A model generated the notes under the pieces. It did not search any database. It was not told the origin of the DNA and saw only the letters and a program-made list of their open reading frames with translations. From contig JAEINO010000010.1 of NCBI GenBank assembly GCA_016342345.1, forward strand, positions 18,956 through 82,955: a stretch of DNA of 64,000 bases. The letters are read 5' to 3'. The position numbers and the translations under genes are program-made. Source of the DNA: Pseudodesulfovibrio sp. Lineage in GTDB: Bacteria; Desulfobacterota; Desulfovibrionia; Desulfovibrionales; Desulfovibrionaceae. Positions within the stretch are counted from its first letter, which is position 1. Each line of letters starts with the position of its first letter. This document shows, in pieces, positions 38,726-47,604 of the stretch.

Positions 38726-40723
38726 GTGTTGCGTAAAAAACCACGGCGCACCCTGCTTCATTCAATCAAGGCTTTCGGCTTCTTGTCCGGGCTTCTTTGG
38801 TTGATGGTTCTTTTTTCTGCACCCCCTGTTTTCGCTCAGCCCATTCGTCAGGTTCTTATTCTCAATTCTTACAATTATTCCGCCCAATGGACCTACTCAA
38901 TTACCAGAGGTGTGGAAGAAACTCTTCTCGCCCATGATCCGTCCACTAAAATAATGGTGGAGTTCATGGACACGAAAAAGCATGTAGATCCTGAATATTA
39001 CAAGATACTTGCAGATCAGTTTCGTATAAAATACGGCCGGATGAAACTGGATGCCGTGATAACTTCCGATGACAATGCTGTTAATTTTGCCCTTAAGTAC
39101 CGCACGAGTCTGTTTCACGATGCCCCAATTATTTTTTGCGGTGTGAATAATCACAATTTGCCAACGGACACGTTGTTCACGAACATCACCGGTATTTTTG
39201 AGGCCCCTGATATTGCAGGATCTCTCAATGCTGCCTTGAGCCTCGACCAGAAGATCGAAACTTTTTATATTGTCATAGACGAAACCACATCGGGAAAGAG
39301 TATTCGGGCCGATGAGGAAAGATTAGTCAATCTTTACAAGGGCCGTATTGGTCTGGTCTGGCTGCAGGGATTGTCAATGGGTGAGTTGGAGGAAAAGCTG
39401 TCAAGTCTGCCGGAGCAAAGTGCAGTTTTGTTTGTTACCTTCAACAGGGACAGGCTTGGTCAGACATTTACGTTCCATGAAATACTCAAACGTATCCATG
39501 CTGTATGTCAGCGGCCCATATATGGCCTGTTTGATTTCTATCTTGGTAACGGCATAGTCGGTGGCATGCTGACATCTGGGAAGTATCAGGGAATAATGGC
39601 TGCCGAGTTGGCTATTCGTATCATGAACGGTGAAAATCCGGATTCCATTCCGGTTGTATTGCAAAAGGCAAACCGGTATATGTTCGATTTTTCAGAAATG
39701 CGGCGATTTGGGTACATTCAAGAAAACCTTCCACCTGAAAGCATTGTTATAAATGCGCCTCGCCCTATCTACGAAACGAACAAATATGAACTAATGATTG
39801 TGGTTGTTCTGATTGTTTTCCTGTCCGTGGTTATTGTTATTCTTCTTGCCAGTATTCGGGCCCGTAAAAATGCCGAAATCGAACTTGAACAACTCAACAG
39901 CTATCAGGAAACCCTGATCGAGCAACGAACTGAGGAACTTACCGAACGTTCCAAGGAATTGGAAATAGCCAACTATGAATTGAAACAACTTGGTGATCTT
40001 AAAACTGCTGTACTCAATACCGTTTCGCACGATTTACGTACGCCTCTGACTTCGGTACTTGGTTTTTGCAAGATCATTGATCGCGACTTCAAACGATTTT
40101 TTCTGCCATTGTGCGAAGGTGTCGATGAATTGGAAGGAAAAGGCGGACGCATCCGGAAAAATCTCAGCATAATTGAGGAAGAAGGTGAACGCCTTACCCG
40201 TCTTATTAACGATTTTCTTGATCTTTCGAAAATTGAATCCGGACACATGGTCTGGAATAATACCCTGATTGACGCAACTGAACTTCTCAAGCAGGTCGAA
40301 CCGGTTCTGCATGGATACTTTCCTGATTCAAGGGTTTCCCTGAATATCGATATTGGACATGGTCTGCCCAGGATTGTGGCTGACCGGGACCGGTTGTTTC
40401 AGGTCTTTAATAATCTGGTTGGAAATGCCGCCAAATTTACCGAGGAAGGCATGGTCTCGGTCGTTGCCGATACCACCGAAGAAGGTTGGCTCAAGGTGGT
40501 CATTTCGGATACAGGTGTGGGTATTCCTCCCGATGTAGTGAATCGTATTTTTGAAAAATTCTATCAGGTCTGCCAAGATGAAAGCGCTACGGAAATATCA
40601 CGTGGAAGCGGCATGGGCCTGGCCATTTCCAAGCGAATAATCGAGCACTATGGCGGACAGATTTTTGCCAGCAGTACAGTCGACAAAGGTTCGTCCTTTA
40701 CTTTTACCATTCCTTCGACCTGA
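38726..40723 (+). CDS. Sensor histidine kinase with periplasmic ABC-substrate-binding-type sensor
   Basis: 665 residues. The signal-anchor ends SAPPVFAQ. A periplasmic domain of about 310 residues resembles the ABC substrate-binding family PF04392 (VLILNSYNYSAQWTYSITRG, then FCGVNNHN and GSLNAALSLD). A transmembrane helix (about 352-376) and a coiled coil come next, then HisKA with phospho-acceptor SHDLRTPLTSVLGF (His about 434) and HATPase with NLVGNAAKF, SDTGVGIPP and GSGMGLAISKRI. It has no response regulator beside it, so it is an orphan sensor with an unknown ligand. GTG start with a weak ribosome site. Confidence 0.9.
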   Translation: MLRKKPRRTLLHSIKAFGFLSGLLWLMVLFSAPPVFAQPIRQVLILNSYNYSAQWTYSITRGVEETLLAHDPSTKIMVEFMDTKKHVDPEYYKILADQFRIKYGRMKLDAVITSDDNAVNFALKYRTSLFHDAPIIFCGVNNHNLPTDTLFTNITGIFEAPDIAGSLNAALSLDQKIETFYIVIDETTSGKSIRADEERLVNLYKGRIGLVWLQGLSMGELEEKLSSLPEQSAVLFVTFNRDRLGQTFTFHEILKRIHAVCQRPIYGLFDFYLGNGIVGGMLTSGKYQGIMAAELAIRIMNGENPDSIPVVLQKANRYMFDFSEMRRFGYIQENLPPESIVINAPRPIYETNKYELMIVVVLIVFLSVVIVILLASIRARKNAEIELEQLNSYQETLIEQRTEELTERSKELEIANYELKQLGDLKTAVLNTVSHDLRTPLTSVLGFCKIIDRDFKRFFLPLCEGVDELEGKGGRIRKNLSIIEEEGERLTRLINDFLDLSKIESGHMVWNNTLIDATELLKQVEPVLHGYFPDSRVSLNIDIGHGLPRIVADRDRLFQVFNNLVGNAAKFTEEGMVSVVADTTEEGWLKVVISDTGVGIPPDVVNRIFEKFYQVCQDESATEISRGSGMGLAISKRIIEHYGGQIFASSTVDKGSSFTFTIPST

Positions 40724-40725
40724 TA

Positions 40726-40757
40726 GGAAAACCAGCCGAGCCTGTTTGGTTTTTCAC
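40726..40757 (+). terminator. Terminator of the sensor kinase gene
   Basis: GGAAAACCA pairs with TGGTTTTTC; a short stem with a T-rich 3' arm right after the stop. Confidence 0.65.
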
Positions 40758-40878
40758 AATGACAGTTTTGTTGTTTTTCTTTTGTCATGTACCGGAATCA
40801 ACAGGTTGCGAAACCTTTCGGGCTGGGATACGGTGCTTTCCGCGTATGTAAAATATTAAGTGTGAGTCCCCGAAATAT

Positions 40879-41331
40879 ATGAAAATTCGTATTGCAACAT
40901 CTTTATTTGTCCTTTTCCTGATCGCCCCCATGGTTTATGCGGAAGATACTGATTATCTGTCACTTCTGGCGCAGGAATCAGAGATTCAGGCCATTGCCAC
41001 GGTTGGCGAAGTTCTGATCATGAGCAACAATGCCGATGGAACGTTCAAAAGGATAAAGTTCAACCGGGTCTATGCCGTAACACCTTACACCCCCATGTCT
41101 TTTGTCGGAGGCTGCAAGACCCTGAAGTATTCCTGGCAGAAAAGAACTCCGGGAATGGTCTATTTCAAGCCTCGCCCTGGTCAGCGTGTGTATGTGACCA
41201 TTACCACCAATGGCGGAGCTATCACCAGCTATACCCCCATCAATGCCGAACTTGATCACGTGGTCCGCAAGGAACCACATCGGCTTGCGTACAGCAAGGG
41301 CCGGGCAAGCATCATACCCAATCAGGACTGA
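40879..41331 (+). CDS. Exported protein of unknown function
   Basis: 150 residues with a cleavable signal peptide (MKIRIATSLFVLFLIAPMVYA, cut before EDTD). The mature part is a small beta-rich domain (VYAVTPYTPMSFVGGCKTLK, then PGQRVYVTITTNGGAITSY) with one cysteine. It is periplasmic; no family is recognised. It is a single gene followed by a terminator. Confidence 0.75.
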   Translation: MKIRIATSLFVLFLIAPMVYAEDTDYLSLLAQESEIQAIATVGEVLIMSNNADGTFKRIKFNRVYAVTPYTPMSFVGGCKTLKYSWQKRTPGMVYFKPRPGQRVYVTITTNGGAITSYTPINAELDHVVRKEPHRLAYSKGRASIIPNQD

Positions 41332-41394
41332 TGGCGATAGCAGTTTGGCTGAAGCGTGATCATTGATTCGTCTTTATCAAGCACATCATTTTGA

Positions 41395-41427
41395 GATGTT
41401 CCGGCAACAGCCGGGGCATCTTTTTTC
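41395..41427 (+). terminator. Terminator after the exported-protein gene
   Basis: GATGTTCCGGC pairs with GCCGGGGCATC (two G-T pairs), loop AACA, then TTTTTT. Confidence 0.85.
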
Positions 41428-41467
41428 GTGCAAGCAATTTCGGCGCGAGAATATGGCTGTTGGTTAT

Positions 41468-41677
41468 TTACGCGGAAGCTTTTTCCAGATCGGCAAGGAG
41501 TTGTTTTCTGTCTAATCCATAGCGGCGGACGACTTCGTCGATGGTTTCAAAGAGGGCTTTGCACAACAGGCACTCGCCGGCCTGTTCATCTCTGGAACGG
41601 AATACCGCTTCGGTGTTCGGATAGCGATGGACGATGTCAAGAAGTGTCATGTCCCGCGAAATGCGCTCAGTATTCAT
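41468..41677 (-). CDS. DUF1858-like small protein
   Basis: 69 residues. It opens ISRDMTLLDIVHRYPNTEAV and contains CLLCKALFETIDEVV, the CxxC followed by a helix that marks DUF1858. This family is often fused to or encoded near redox and hybrid-cluster proteins. It overlaps the upstream kinase-like gene by 4 bp, so it is the last gene of the selenium operon. The CxxC suggests a thiol or persulfide/selenide handling role, which is inference. Confidence 0.78.
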   Translation of the reverse strand: MNTERISRDMTLLDIVHRYPNTEAVFRSRDEQAGECLLCKALFETIDEVVRRYGLDRKQLLADLEKASA

Positions 41678-42555
41678 GGATCAGTGCCCTTGTCGGGGGT
41701 TCCGTGTATTGCTTCGGACAAGGCGGATGGAATATGGGGGACCAGTTCGAATATGTGTGAGCCGGGGTTGGGCTTGGCTTGAGAGCCTGCAAAACGGTTG
41801 GCCTGAGCCGCAATGCGAGCGGATTCTGGTATGGAACGGCCAGACTCTATAAGGGCTGAGACAATGCCTGTCACGGTGTCTCCCGTTCCTCCCATTGCTT
41901 CCATGGCTTCTTCTACAGGTTCGGACACTGTTGCCAGGATGCCATCACCATTGGCAATGTAGTCGATGTTTCCCTTGACCAGCAGGAAGGAAGCGGCATT
42001 GTCGTTGGCATAGGCCCGGGTAATCAGATCAGGGGTGTTATTGCCATCATGCAGGATGAATCCCCGGGTGTAAAAGGGATGGGGCGCGGTTTCGTCTGCA
42101 AGGAAGGCCAACTCCCCGGCATCAGGGGTGAAAAGATCATAGGCCGAGGACTGACCGCTCATTTTTGCGGCATACATGAACCCGGCATCGGCAATGAGTC
42201 TGGGTTTTGCGGACATGGACTGAATGGTCAATATGATTCTGTTGTGCCAGTCCACGTCCGGTTGGAGATAATGGAAAACAATGGTTGAATACAGCCTTTG
42301 GGGCAGGACTTCGACCAGGTGGCGATACAATTCCCGGCTCCCGGCTCCCAGACCCTGATCGCCTATCAAAAAAGCATGGGGAAAGGGTAGTCCCAAATGG
42401 CTGGAGGCTCGTACCGCAGCCATTAGCAGGGCTGGAGTTCCCCGGTCCGGGGCAATCGCATGTCCGTCGACCATGAGCGTATCGCCTTCAAGGGTCACTG
42501 GACCATCCAGAAGCGGAATTGTCAGGTCCGGTACTGTTCCTACAATGGCAAGCAT
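41674..42555 (-). CDS. Ribokinase-fold / NAD(P)H-hydrate-dehydratase-like protein of the selenium cluster
   Basis: 293 residues. The C-terminal half resembles the YjeF C-domain/ribokinase fold: LFTPDAGELAFLADE, LLVKGNIDYIANGDG and the anion-hole motif MGGTGDTVTGIVSALI with catalytic Asp in GTGD. The N-terminal third diverges from classic NAD(P)HX dehydratases. It may be a paralogue with a selenium- or sulfur-related substrate. It overlaps its neighbours on both sides (4 and 16 bp). A housekeeping NAD(P)HX repair role is the alternative. Confidence 0.72.
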   Translation of the reverse strand: MLAIVGTVPDLTIPLLDGPVTLEGDTLMVDGHAIAPDRGTPALLMAAVRASSHLGLPFPHAFLIGDQGLGAGSRELYRHLVEVLPQRLYSTIVFHYLQPDVDWHNRIILTIQSMSAKPRLIADAGFMYAAKMSGQSSAYDLFTPDAGELAFLADETAPHPFYTRGFILHDGNNTPDLITRAYANDNAASFLLVKGNIDYIANGDGILATVSEPVEEAMEAMGGTGDTVTGIVSALIESGRSIPESARIAAQANRFAGSQAKPNPGSHIFELVPHIPSALSEAIHGTPDKGTDP

Positions 42556-43094
42556 TTTCGTTTCATCTCCTCAAAGGCCAAATCCAGGGCATAGCCGCAT
42601 AGCGTGTGTCCTATTTCTCGCGGGCTGGGGGCATCAAACAGGGAGTGTCCGATCATGCGTGAGGCAAGAAACGGTACATCTGGGCAGCCGCCACCGGAAA
42701 CATTGACAATGATGTAGGTCCTTTTTTCCACGGTCAACTTCATGTTTGCGGCGCGAATCATGATGTGTTCGCCAAAATCCTTGATCTGAAACAGGTCCAC
42801 CGGGGTGAGCAGCGGACCAGTTACAGGGACTACCTCCAGAGGTGAAGATCCTGAACCCATCAGACTTCGCAGAATGTTCAATTCTTCGATGAGCGGAAAT
42901 TCGACCACCAGATCACATCCGGTTTGTATTTCGGGAGGAGGGCCCATGACCTTGATGTCCCAGCCCTCCTCCTTCAGGATTATCTCTGCCTGAATGACTT
43001 CGCTGGTGTTTTCAAAAATGAGCAAGCCTCTGTCAGCGCGACGACAGCTTTTTCGCCGGGCCTGCCATTTCCTGAAAAAACCGAAGAGAGTCAT
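42540..43094 (-). CDS. DUF3343-containing protein of the selenium cluster
   Basis: 184 residues. The first third (RGLLIFENTSEVIQAEIILK, then CDLVVEFPLIEE) matches DUF3343, a small putative Se/S-binding domain usually beside YedF/YedE. The remainder, with IIVNVSGGGCPDVPFLASRM and GHTLCGYALDLAFEE, is a second domain carrying a GGGCPD motif. The ATG at 43094 lies 2 bp past the YedF-like stop; a longer frame to 43160 is rejected. Cytoplasmic. Confidence 0.8.
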   Translation of the reverse strand: MTLFGFFRKWQARRKSCRRADRGLLIFENTSEVIQAEIILKEEGWDIKVMGPPPEIQTGCDLVVEFPLIEELNILRSLMGSGSSPLEVVPVTGPLLTPVDLFQIKDFGEHIMIRAANMKLTVEKRTYIIVNVSGGGCPDVPFLASRMIGHSLFDAPSPREIGHTLCGYALDLAFEEMKRKCLPL

Positions 43095-43096
43095 GA

Positions 43097-43315
43097 TTAA
43101 TTTCCAATAAGTATGAGACGGTACTCGTCTCCATTTTCGGTGACGGATTCCACATGCCACCCTTTGCCCTGTGCGGAGCGAGAAACGTTTTCCTTGGCAG
43201 CTTCGGTGTCTACCATAACTTCAAGTTTGCCAGATCCCATACTTTCAATCTTGGCCAATGTATCCAGAACCGGCTGAGGGCAGGACAGCCCGCGTGCGTC
43301 AATAACTTCACTCAT
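43097..43315 (-). CDS. yedF: TusA/SirA-like YedF-type sulfur/selenium carrier
   Basis: 72 residues, a single TusA-fold domain: IDARGLSCPQPVLDTLAKIE with the CPxP persulfide-carrying cysteine near residue 12. It is placed between YedE and DUF3343, the arrangement seen in selenium-metabolism loci, so it probably relays selenium or sulfur from the YedE membrane protein. It lacks the C-terminal DsrE-like half found in longer YedF proteins. Confidence 0.88.
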   Translation of the reverse strand: MSEVIDARGLSCPQPVLDTLAKIESMGSGKLEVMVDTEAAKENVSRSAQGKGWHVESVTENGDEYRLILIGN

Positions 43316-43338
43316 GACCTTTTCTCCTTACCAATCCG

Positions 43339-44421
43339 TTATGCTTTCTTGCGCATTGTAAAACCGATGAACAGGCATACCGCCAGACCGATGAATACGG
43401 CTGCAATTCCGTGAGGGCCGACACCCTTGGGTGAGCTGGCAAGCCCAAAATTATGGGCAAAAGCTGCGCCAACGATCATGCCGAATACGAATACGGCAGA
43501 GTCGCCATCGCCTTCACCGGCCATAAAGAGCTGTCTGCCGGGACAACCACCTGCCAAGGCAAAGCACAGTCCGGCCAGAAGCATGCCTGCAAAGTTCCAG
43601 ACTGCCTGGGAATGAGCCACGGGCTGGCCTTCAAAGCCTACATTGACCTGCCCCAGGACGAGGTTCATGGCGAACGCGGCTACCAGAAGGGCCAGAACAC
43701 CGGAAAACAGGTGTACCTGCCTGAAAAGTATCAGGTCACGGAAGGCACCCATGGTGCAGAAGCGACTCCTTTGGGCAAGTGCACCCACCAGCAAGCCCAC
43801 GGCCAAGGCAATGAGCATAGGGGCGTGCATGGCTCCTGGGCCTTTGAGGCTATAAAGCAAAATGCCGGATTTGGCTTCGCCTTGAATCTGGGGGAATAAA
43901 AATAGCAGAACTAGAAAACCTGCCATTATCAGGGGCATGAGCAGACCGACCGAGGTGTAAGTCTTCTGGCTTCGGCCAAGGTTGTAGCCCTTGCGGAAGA
44001 ACAGGGTTCCGATCCAGACTCCGACCACAAGACCGAGGATTCCGAAAATGGCATTGAGATCGCCGCCAGCCAGTCTGAGCAGTGCTCTCCAGGGGCATCC
44101 CAGAAAGACAAGTGCGCCGATCATGGCAAAGACTCCGAGTACGAACCGGACTATCGGTGCAGATCCAGCCCTTGGCCGGAAATCCCGACCGATGAAAGCG
44201 GCGACCATGGATCCGAGCACGAAGCCCATGATTTCAGGTCGCATGTACTGGACCACTCCTGCGCGGTGCATGCCCACGGCACCGGCGATGTCTCTTTCAA
44301 AACAGGCCACACAAATGCCCATGTTTCCCGGATTGCCCCAGTACTGGAGCAGTGCTGCGAAAACACCGATAACCAGCCCGACAAAGATGATGCCTTTTCG
44401 TGTGGCAAAGAAATTTTTCAT
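43339..44421 (-). CDS. yedE: YedE-type selenium/sulfur transporter
   Basis: 360 residues with about nine to ten transmembrane helices. It has two YeeE/YedE-type repeats with the cysteine motifs GNPGMGICVACFERDIAGAV-like (N-terminal CVACF) and SRFCTMGAFRD, plus GGCPGRQL and GCPWR. It matches the selenium-metabolism branch (YedE/FdhT, TIGR04112 type). It probably imports a reduced selenium or sulfur species across the inner membrane and hands it to the YedF-like carrier encoded 23 bp downstream. First gene of a five-gene operon. Confidence 0.9.
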   Translation of the reverse strand: MKNFFATRKGIIFVGLVIGVFAALLQYWGNPGNMGICVACFERDIAGAVGMHRAGVVQYMRPEIMGFVLGSMVAAFIGRDFRPRAGSAPIVRFVLGVFAMIGALVFLGCPWRALLRLAGGDLNAIFGILGLVVGVWIGTLFFRKGYNLGRSQKTYTSVGLLMPLIMAGFLVLLFLFPQIQGEAKSGILLYSLKGPGAMHAPMLIALAVGLLVGALAQRSRFCTMGAFRDLILFRQVHLFSGVLALLVAAFAMNLVLGQVNVGFEGQPVAHSQAVWNFAGMLLAGLCFALAGGCPGRQLFMAGEGDGDSAVFVFGMIVGAAFAHNFGLASSPKGVGPHGIAAVFIGLAVCLFIGFTMRKKA

Positions 44422-44708
44422 GCCTCCGTCCCCTTTCCTGTGTGATTTAAGTCAAACCTCAACACGTACTATCTGTATTCAACTATGAATTAGGGGGAAA
44501 TTATCAGAAAGAACACACCAAAACCAATTGTTTGGTACGGCTATGAGAGATGTCATCTATAGATAATATCTATTCAAAAAATTTGCCTTATGTATGACAT
44601 TCCTTTGCATTCATCCTGTCGGGGACTGAAAAAGTGTCCGGGATATTTGTTTGATATCCCGAGAAATGCAGAGGCTGTGCTCTTGTTCTTTATATCACTG
44701 ACTGATAC
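44422..44708. other. Divergent promoter region of selenium operon and DUF4390 gene
   Basis: 287 bp with no gene. It holds an ATCTATAGATAATATCTATT stretch (about 44555-44574) containing the palindrome ATCTATAGAT, a possible regulator site. Confidence 0.4.
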
Positions 44709-45293
44709 ATGCTCTTGATAATGAGTATTACCGATTGCACGCGATTGACGACAGGGCTGGCCTTTGCACTGGTCGTTATCCTTTTCTCCTCGGGTGCGTT
44801 TGCCCAGAACCTGAGTCTCTTGGCACCGTCTCTTGCCAATATATCCGGTGTGCTTACTGCCCGTTTTGGTGTTATTGTTGAAGAAAAGCCCATTCTCAAG
44901 GGAGAATTGCTGGACGGGGCGGAACTCGTGCTCAAGTGCGAGTTGGAATTGTACACGGTGAACGAATACTGGTTTGATCAACAGGTCTCTTTTGCCTCAT
45001 TCGAGAGCGCGTTGAAATACGATGCCCTGACCAAGGATTTTACATTGACCCTGCCGGGTCGGACCACCCCGTTGAGAAATCCTGATATCGAACTGCTTTT
45101 GAAAGAAGGATGGGGAATCATCGAGGCGGGACTTGGTTCATGGAGCATGCTGGAGCGGGGGCGGAAATACAGCCTGAAGCTGAGCACGACCATGAATGAG
45201 CTTGGTGCGCCTGAAGGTTTTTCGCGGTTCATCTATTTCTGGTCCTGGGATGCCGGGGCTGACAACTCTTTTCAACTCGACTTTACCTACTAG
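44709..45293 (+). CDS. DUF4390 exported protein
   Basis: 194 residues. The N-terminal signal peptide ends SSGAFAQ. The mature domain fits DUF4390: LDGAELVLKCELELYTVNEY, then FTLTLPGRTTPLRNPDIELL and LKLSTTMNELGAPEGFSRFI. It is periplasmic; its function is not known. DUF4390 genes are typically found directly before NtrY-like kinases, as here (13-bp gap), so it may modulate that sensor. The start (44709 or 44721) has no good ribosome site. Confidence 0.82.
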   Translation: MLLIMSITDCTRLTTGLAFALVVILFSSGAFAQNLSLLAPSLANISGVLTARFGVIVEEKPILKGELLDGAELVLKCELELYTVNEYWFDQQVSFASFESALKYDALTKDFTLTLPGRTTPLRNPDIELLLKEGWGIIEAGLGSWSMLERGRKYSLKLSTTMNELGAPEGFSRFIYFWSWDAGADNSFQLDFTY

Positions 45294-45306
45294 GGCTGGC
45301 TGAAGC

Positions 45307-47499
45307 ATGACTCCCGATCCGATCCGTATTAATCCTCCCAACCGCAGGGAAAAGAAACGGCGCAAGAGGGAATATATTCTTGCCGGTGTTTTTCTGGTGC
45401 TCATTGTCGGGTTGACCTGGGGTGAGCTTAAATATCTGAGTGAGGATTATTATCTGATCCTCAACCTTCTTATTATCAATGTCGTCTTTTTGCTGGCCAT
45501 GCTTTTCTATGTGGCCAGAAATGCGGTTCGACTGATATTGGAACGCCGCCGCAAGGTCCTTGGTTCCAAACTCAGGACGCGTCTTGTCCTTGCCTTCATA
45601 TCTCTTTCACTCATTCCCACCGCTCTCATTTATCTGGTCTCGGTCAAATTCGTGCAGACCTCCGTGGACTATTGGTTCAAGGGGCAGGTGGAAGAATCCA
45701 TGGAACAGGCCCTTGAGCTGGGGCGTGCTTTTTATGGTTCGGCCCAGGATCGCCTTGAGCGGCGCGGCAACAACATGATTTCTGAGATCGTGAAGAATGA
45801 ATATGCTTGGGGCGGCAAGGCCATGGATAGTTATCTGAACAAGAAATTTGACGAATATGATCTGAGTTTGGTCGGTGTCATCAACCCCGAGGGCAACGAA
45901 CAGAATACTCATGCATCGGTTCAGTGGGGTCAGGCATGGCCCGAGATCAAGGAAAAGATCGACTGGCAGAGCCTGAAGGCTGACCCGCGTTCATGGACGA
46001 CAATAATACCCAATCCCGGAAGCGATATGGTGCTGGGTGTCACGCCTGTTGACGAAGGCCGCAGCGGTTATCTGGTCATTGGCGAGACCGTGGGCCAGGG
46101 TCTTTTGCATCGCCTTGATCAGATCGTGCGTGGTCTGGATGAATACAAGAAGCTCAAGAGCAGAAAATATCCATGGAAAATGAATCTTTACCTTACTCTT
46201 GGGGCGATGGCCATGCTCATCATTCTCGGAGCCATCTGGTTCGGGTTCAGGCTTGCCAAGGAATTGTCTGCTCCGGTTCAGGCATTGGCGGCAGGTACAG
46301 AACGAATTGCGCGTGGTGATCTTTCCGTGCGCCTTGAGGACCGATCCGACGACGAGTTGGGTTTTCTTGTCCAGTCATTCAACCGCATGGCCGAGGATCT
46401 GGAGCAAAGTCAGGAATCGGTGCAACAGGCCAACCTGCGTCTGGCACAGCAGAATCAGGAGTTGGAGCGGCGCGGTCAATACATTGAGGCTGTGCTCAAC
46501 AACATCACTTCCGGTGTCATTTCCATGGACGCTGACGGTCGTATCGGCACGGTCAATACCGCTGCCGAGGATATTCTCAGTGTCCCTGCCGAACGTCTCA
46601 TGGGAAGGATGTCTCATGATGTCCTGTCCGGTGATTTTGCGGGCGTGATGAAGGACGCGTTGACCCAGCTTTCCACCAAGCCCGGTGCACTGTGGCAGCG
46701 TCAACAGGATTTGATCGTGCGCGGCAAGACCGTCAAGGTCCTGGTAAGTGTGGTTTCGCTCAAGAATGTTGGTGGGCGTGATGCCGGGCATGTGGCTGTG
46801 TTTGAGGATATTACCGAGCTTGAGAAGATTCAGAGACTGGCTGCCTGGCGCGAGGTTGCCCGACGAATAGCCCATGAGATAAAGAATCCGCTTACGCCTA
46901 TAAAGCTGTCTGCTCAGCGGCTGCAGCGCAAGTATGGTGAAGGAATCGGCGAGCAGATTTTTGACGATTGCACCGAACTTATCGTCAAGCAGGTGGAGCG
47001 ACTTCAGAACATGGTTACAGAGTTTTCTGCCTATACCAAGCTGCCGGAAGTGCAGCCTAAGTTTGATAATTTGCCTCCCCTTCTGGAAGAGGTGGCGGGT
47101 CTGTTCCAAAACACTCACTGCCAGATTGCGTGGAATCTCGACATTGTTTCGCCCATTGGGGCATTCCCATTTGATCATGAAGCCATCCGTAAGGTGCTTA
47201 TCAACCTGTGCACCAATGCTGCCGAGGCCTTGAAGGGTATGGAGGACGCGCAGGTTTCTATCAAGGCCGTCCACAATAAGGAAGCAGGTATGGTTTCCAT
47301 TACCGTGTCCGACAACGGCCCGGGACTGCCTATGGATTCTTCGCGCATGTTCGAGCCGTACTATACCGAAAAAAAGGGTGGTACCGGTCTGGGATTGACC
47401 ATTGTCCGGTCCATAGTGACCGATCATCGTGGTTTGGTGCGCGTTATGCCCAATTCTCCCAAGGGAACGGTCTTTATCGTGGAATTGCCTGACAGCTGA
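45307..47499 (+). CDS. NtrY-like membrane sensor histidine kinase
   Basis: 730 residues. Three N-terminal transmembrane helices (about 16-36, 48-72 and 92-115) are followed by an extracytoplasmic domain of about 170 residues and a fourth helix (about 292-315). HAMP follows (LAAGTERIARGDLSVRLEDR), then PAS (VLNNITSGVISMDADGRIG), HisKA with ARRIAHEIKNPLTPIKLSAQ (His about 522) and HATPase (NAAEAL, VSDNGPGLP, GGTGLGLTIVRSI). This is the NtrY layout. The cognate NtrX-type regulator is not next to it. Probably co-transcribed with DUF4390. Confidence 0.93.
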   Translation: MTPDPIRINPPNRREKKRRKREYILAGVFLVLIVGLTWGELKYLSEDYYLILNLLIINVVFLLAMLFYVARNAVRLILERRRKVLGSKLRTRLVLAFISLSLIPTALIYLVSVKFVQTSVDYWFKGQVEESMEQALELGRAFYGSAQDRLERRGNNMISEIVKNEYAWGGKAMDSYLNKKFDEYDLSLVGVINPEGNEQNTHASVQWGQAWPEIKEKIDWQSLKADPRSWTTIIPNPGSDMVLGVTPVDEGRSGYLVIGETVGQGLLHRLDQIVRGLDEYKKLKSRKYPWKMNLYLTLGAMAMLIILGAIWFGFRLAKELSAPVQALAAGTERIARGDLSVRLEDRSDDELGFLVQSFNRMAEDLEQSQESVQQANLRLAQQNQELERRGQYIEAVLNNITSGVISMDADGRIGTVNTAAEDILSVPAERLMGRMSHDVLSGDFAGVMKDALTQLSTKPGALWQRQQDLIVRGKTVKVLVSVVSLKNVGGRDAGHVAVFEDITELEKIQRLAAWREVARRIAHEIKNPLTPIKLSAQRLQRKYGEGIGEQIFDDCTELIVKQVERLQNMVTEFSAYTKLPEVQPKFDNLPPLLEEVAGLFQNTHCQIAWNLDIVSPIGAFPFDHEAIRKVLINLCTNAAEALKGMEDAQVSIKAVHNKEAGMVSITVSDNGPGLPMDSSRMFEPYYTEKKGGTGLGLTIVRSIVTDHRGLVRVMPNSPKGTVFIVELPDS

Positions 47500-47604
47500 T
47501 TTTTCCCAAATAATAATGATGACATCTGGTGCGATCCGCAAAGCCGTGCTAGCGTTGATTCGAGTCTCTTTTTGAGGCTGGCTTTCACGCACGGAGGAAG
47601 GGTC

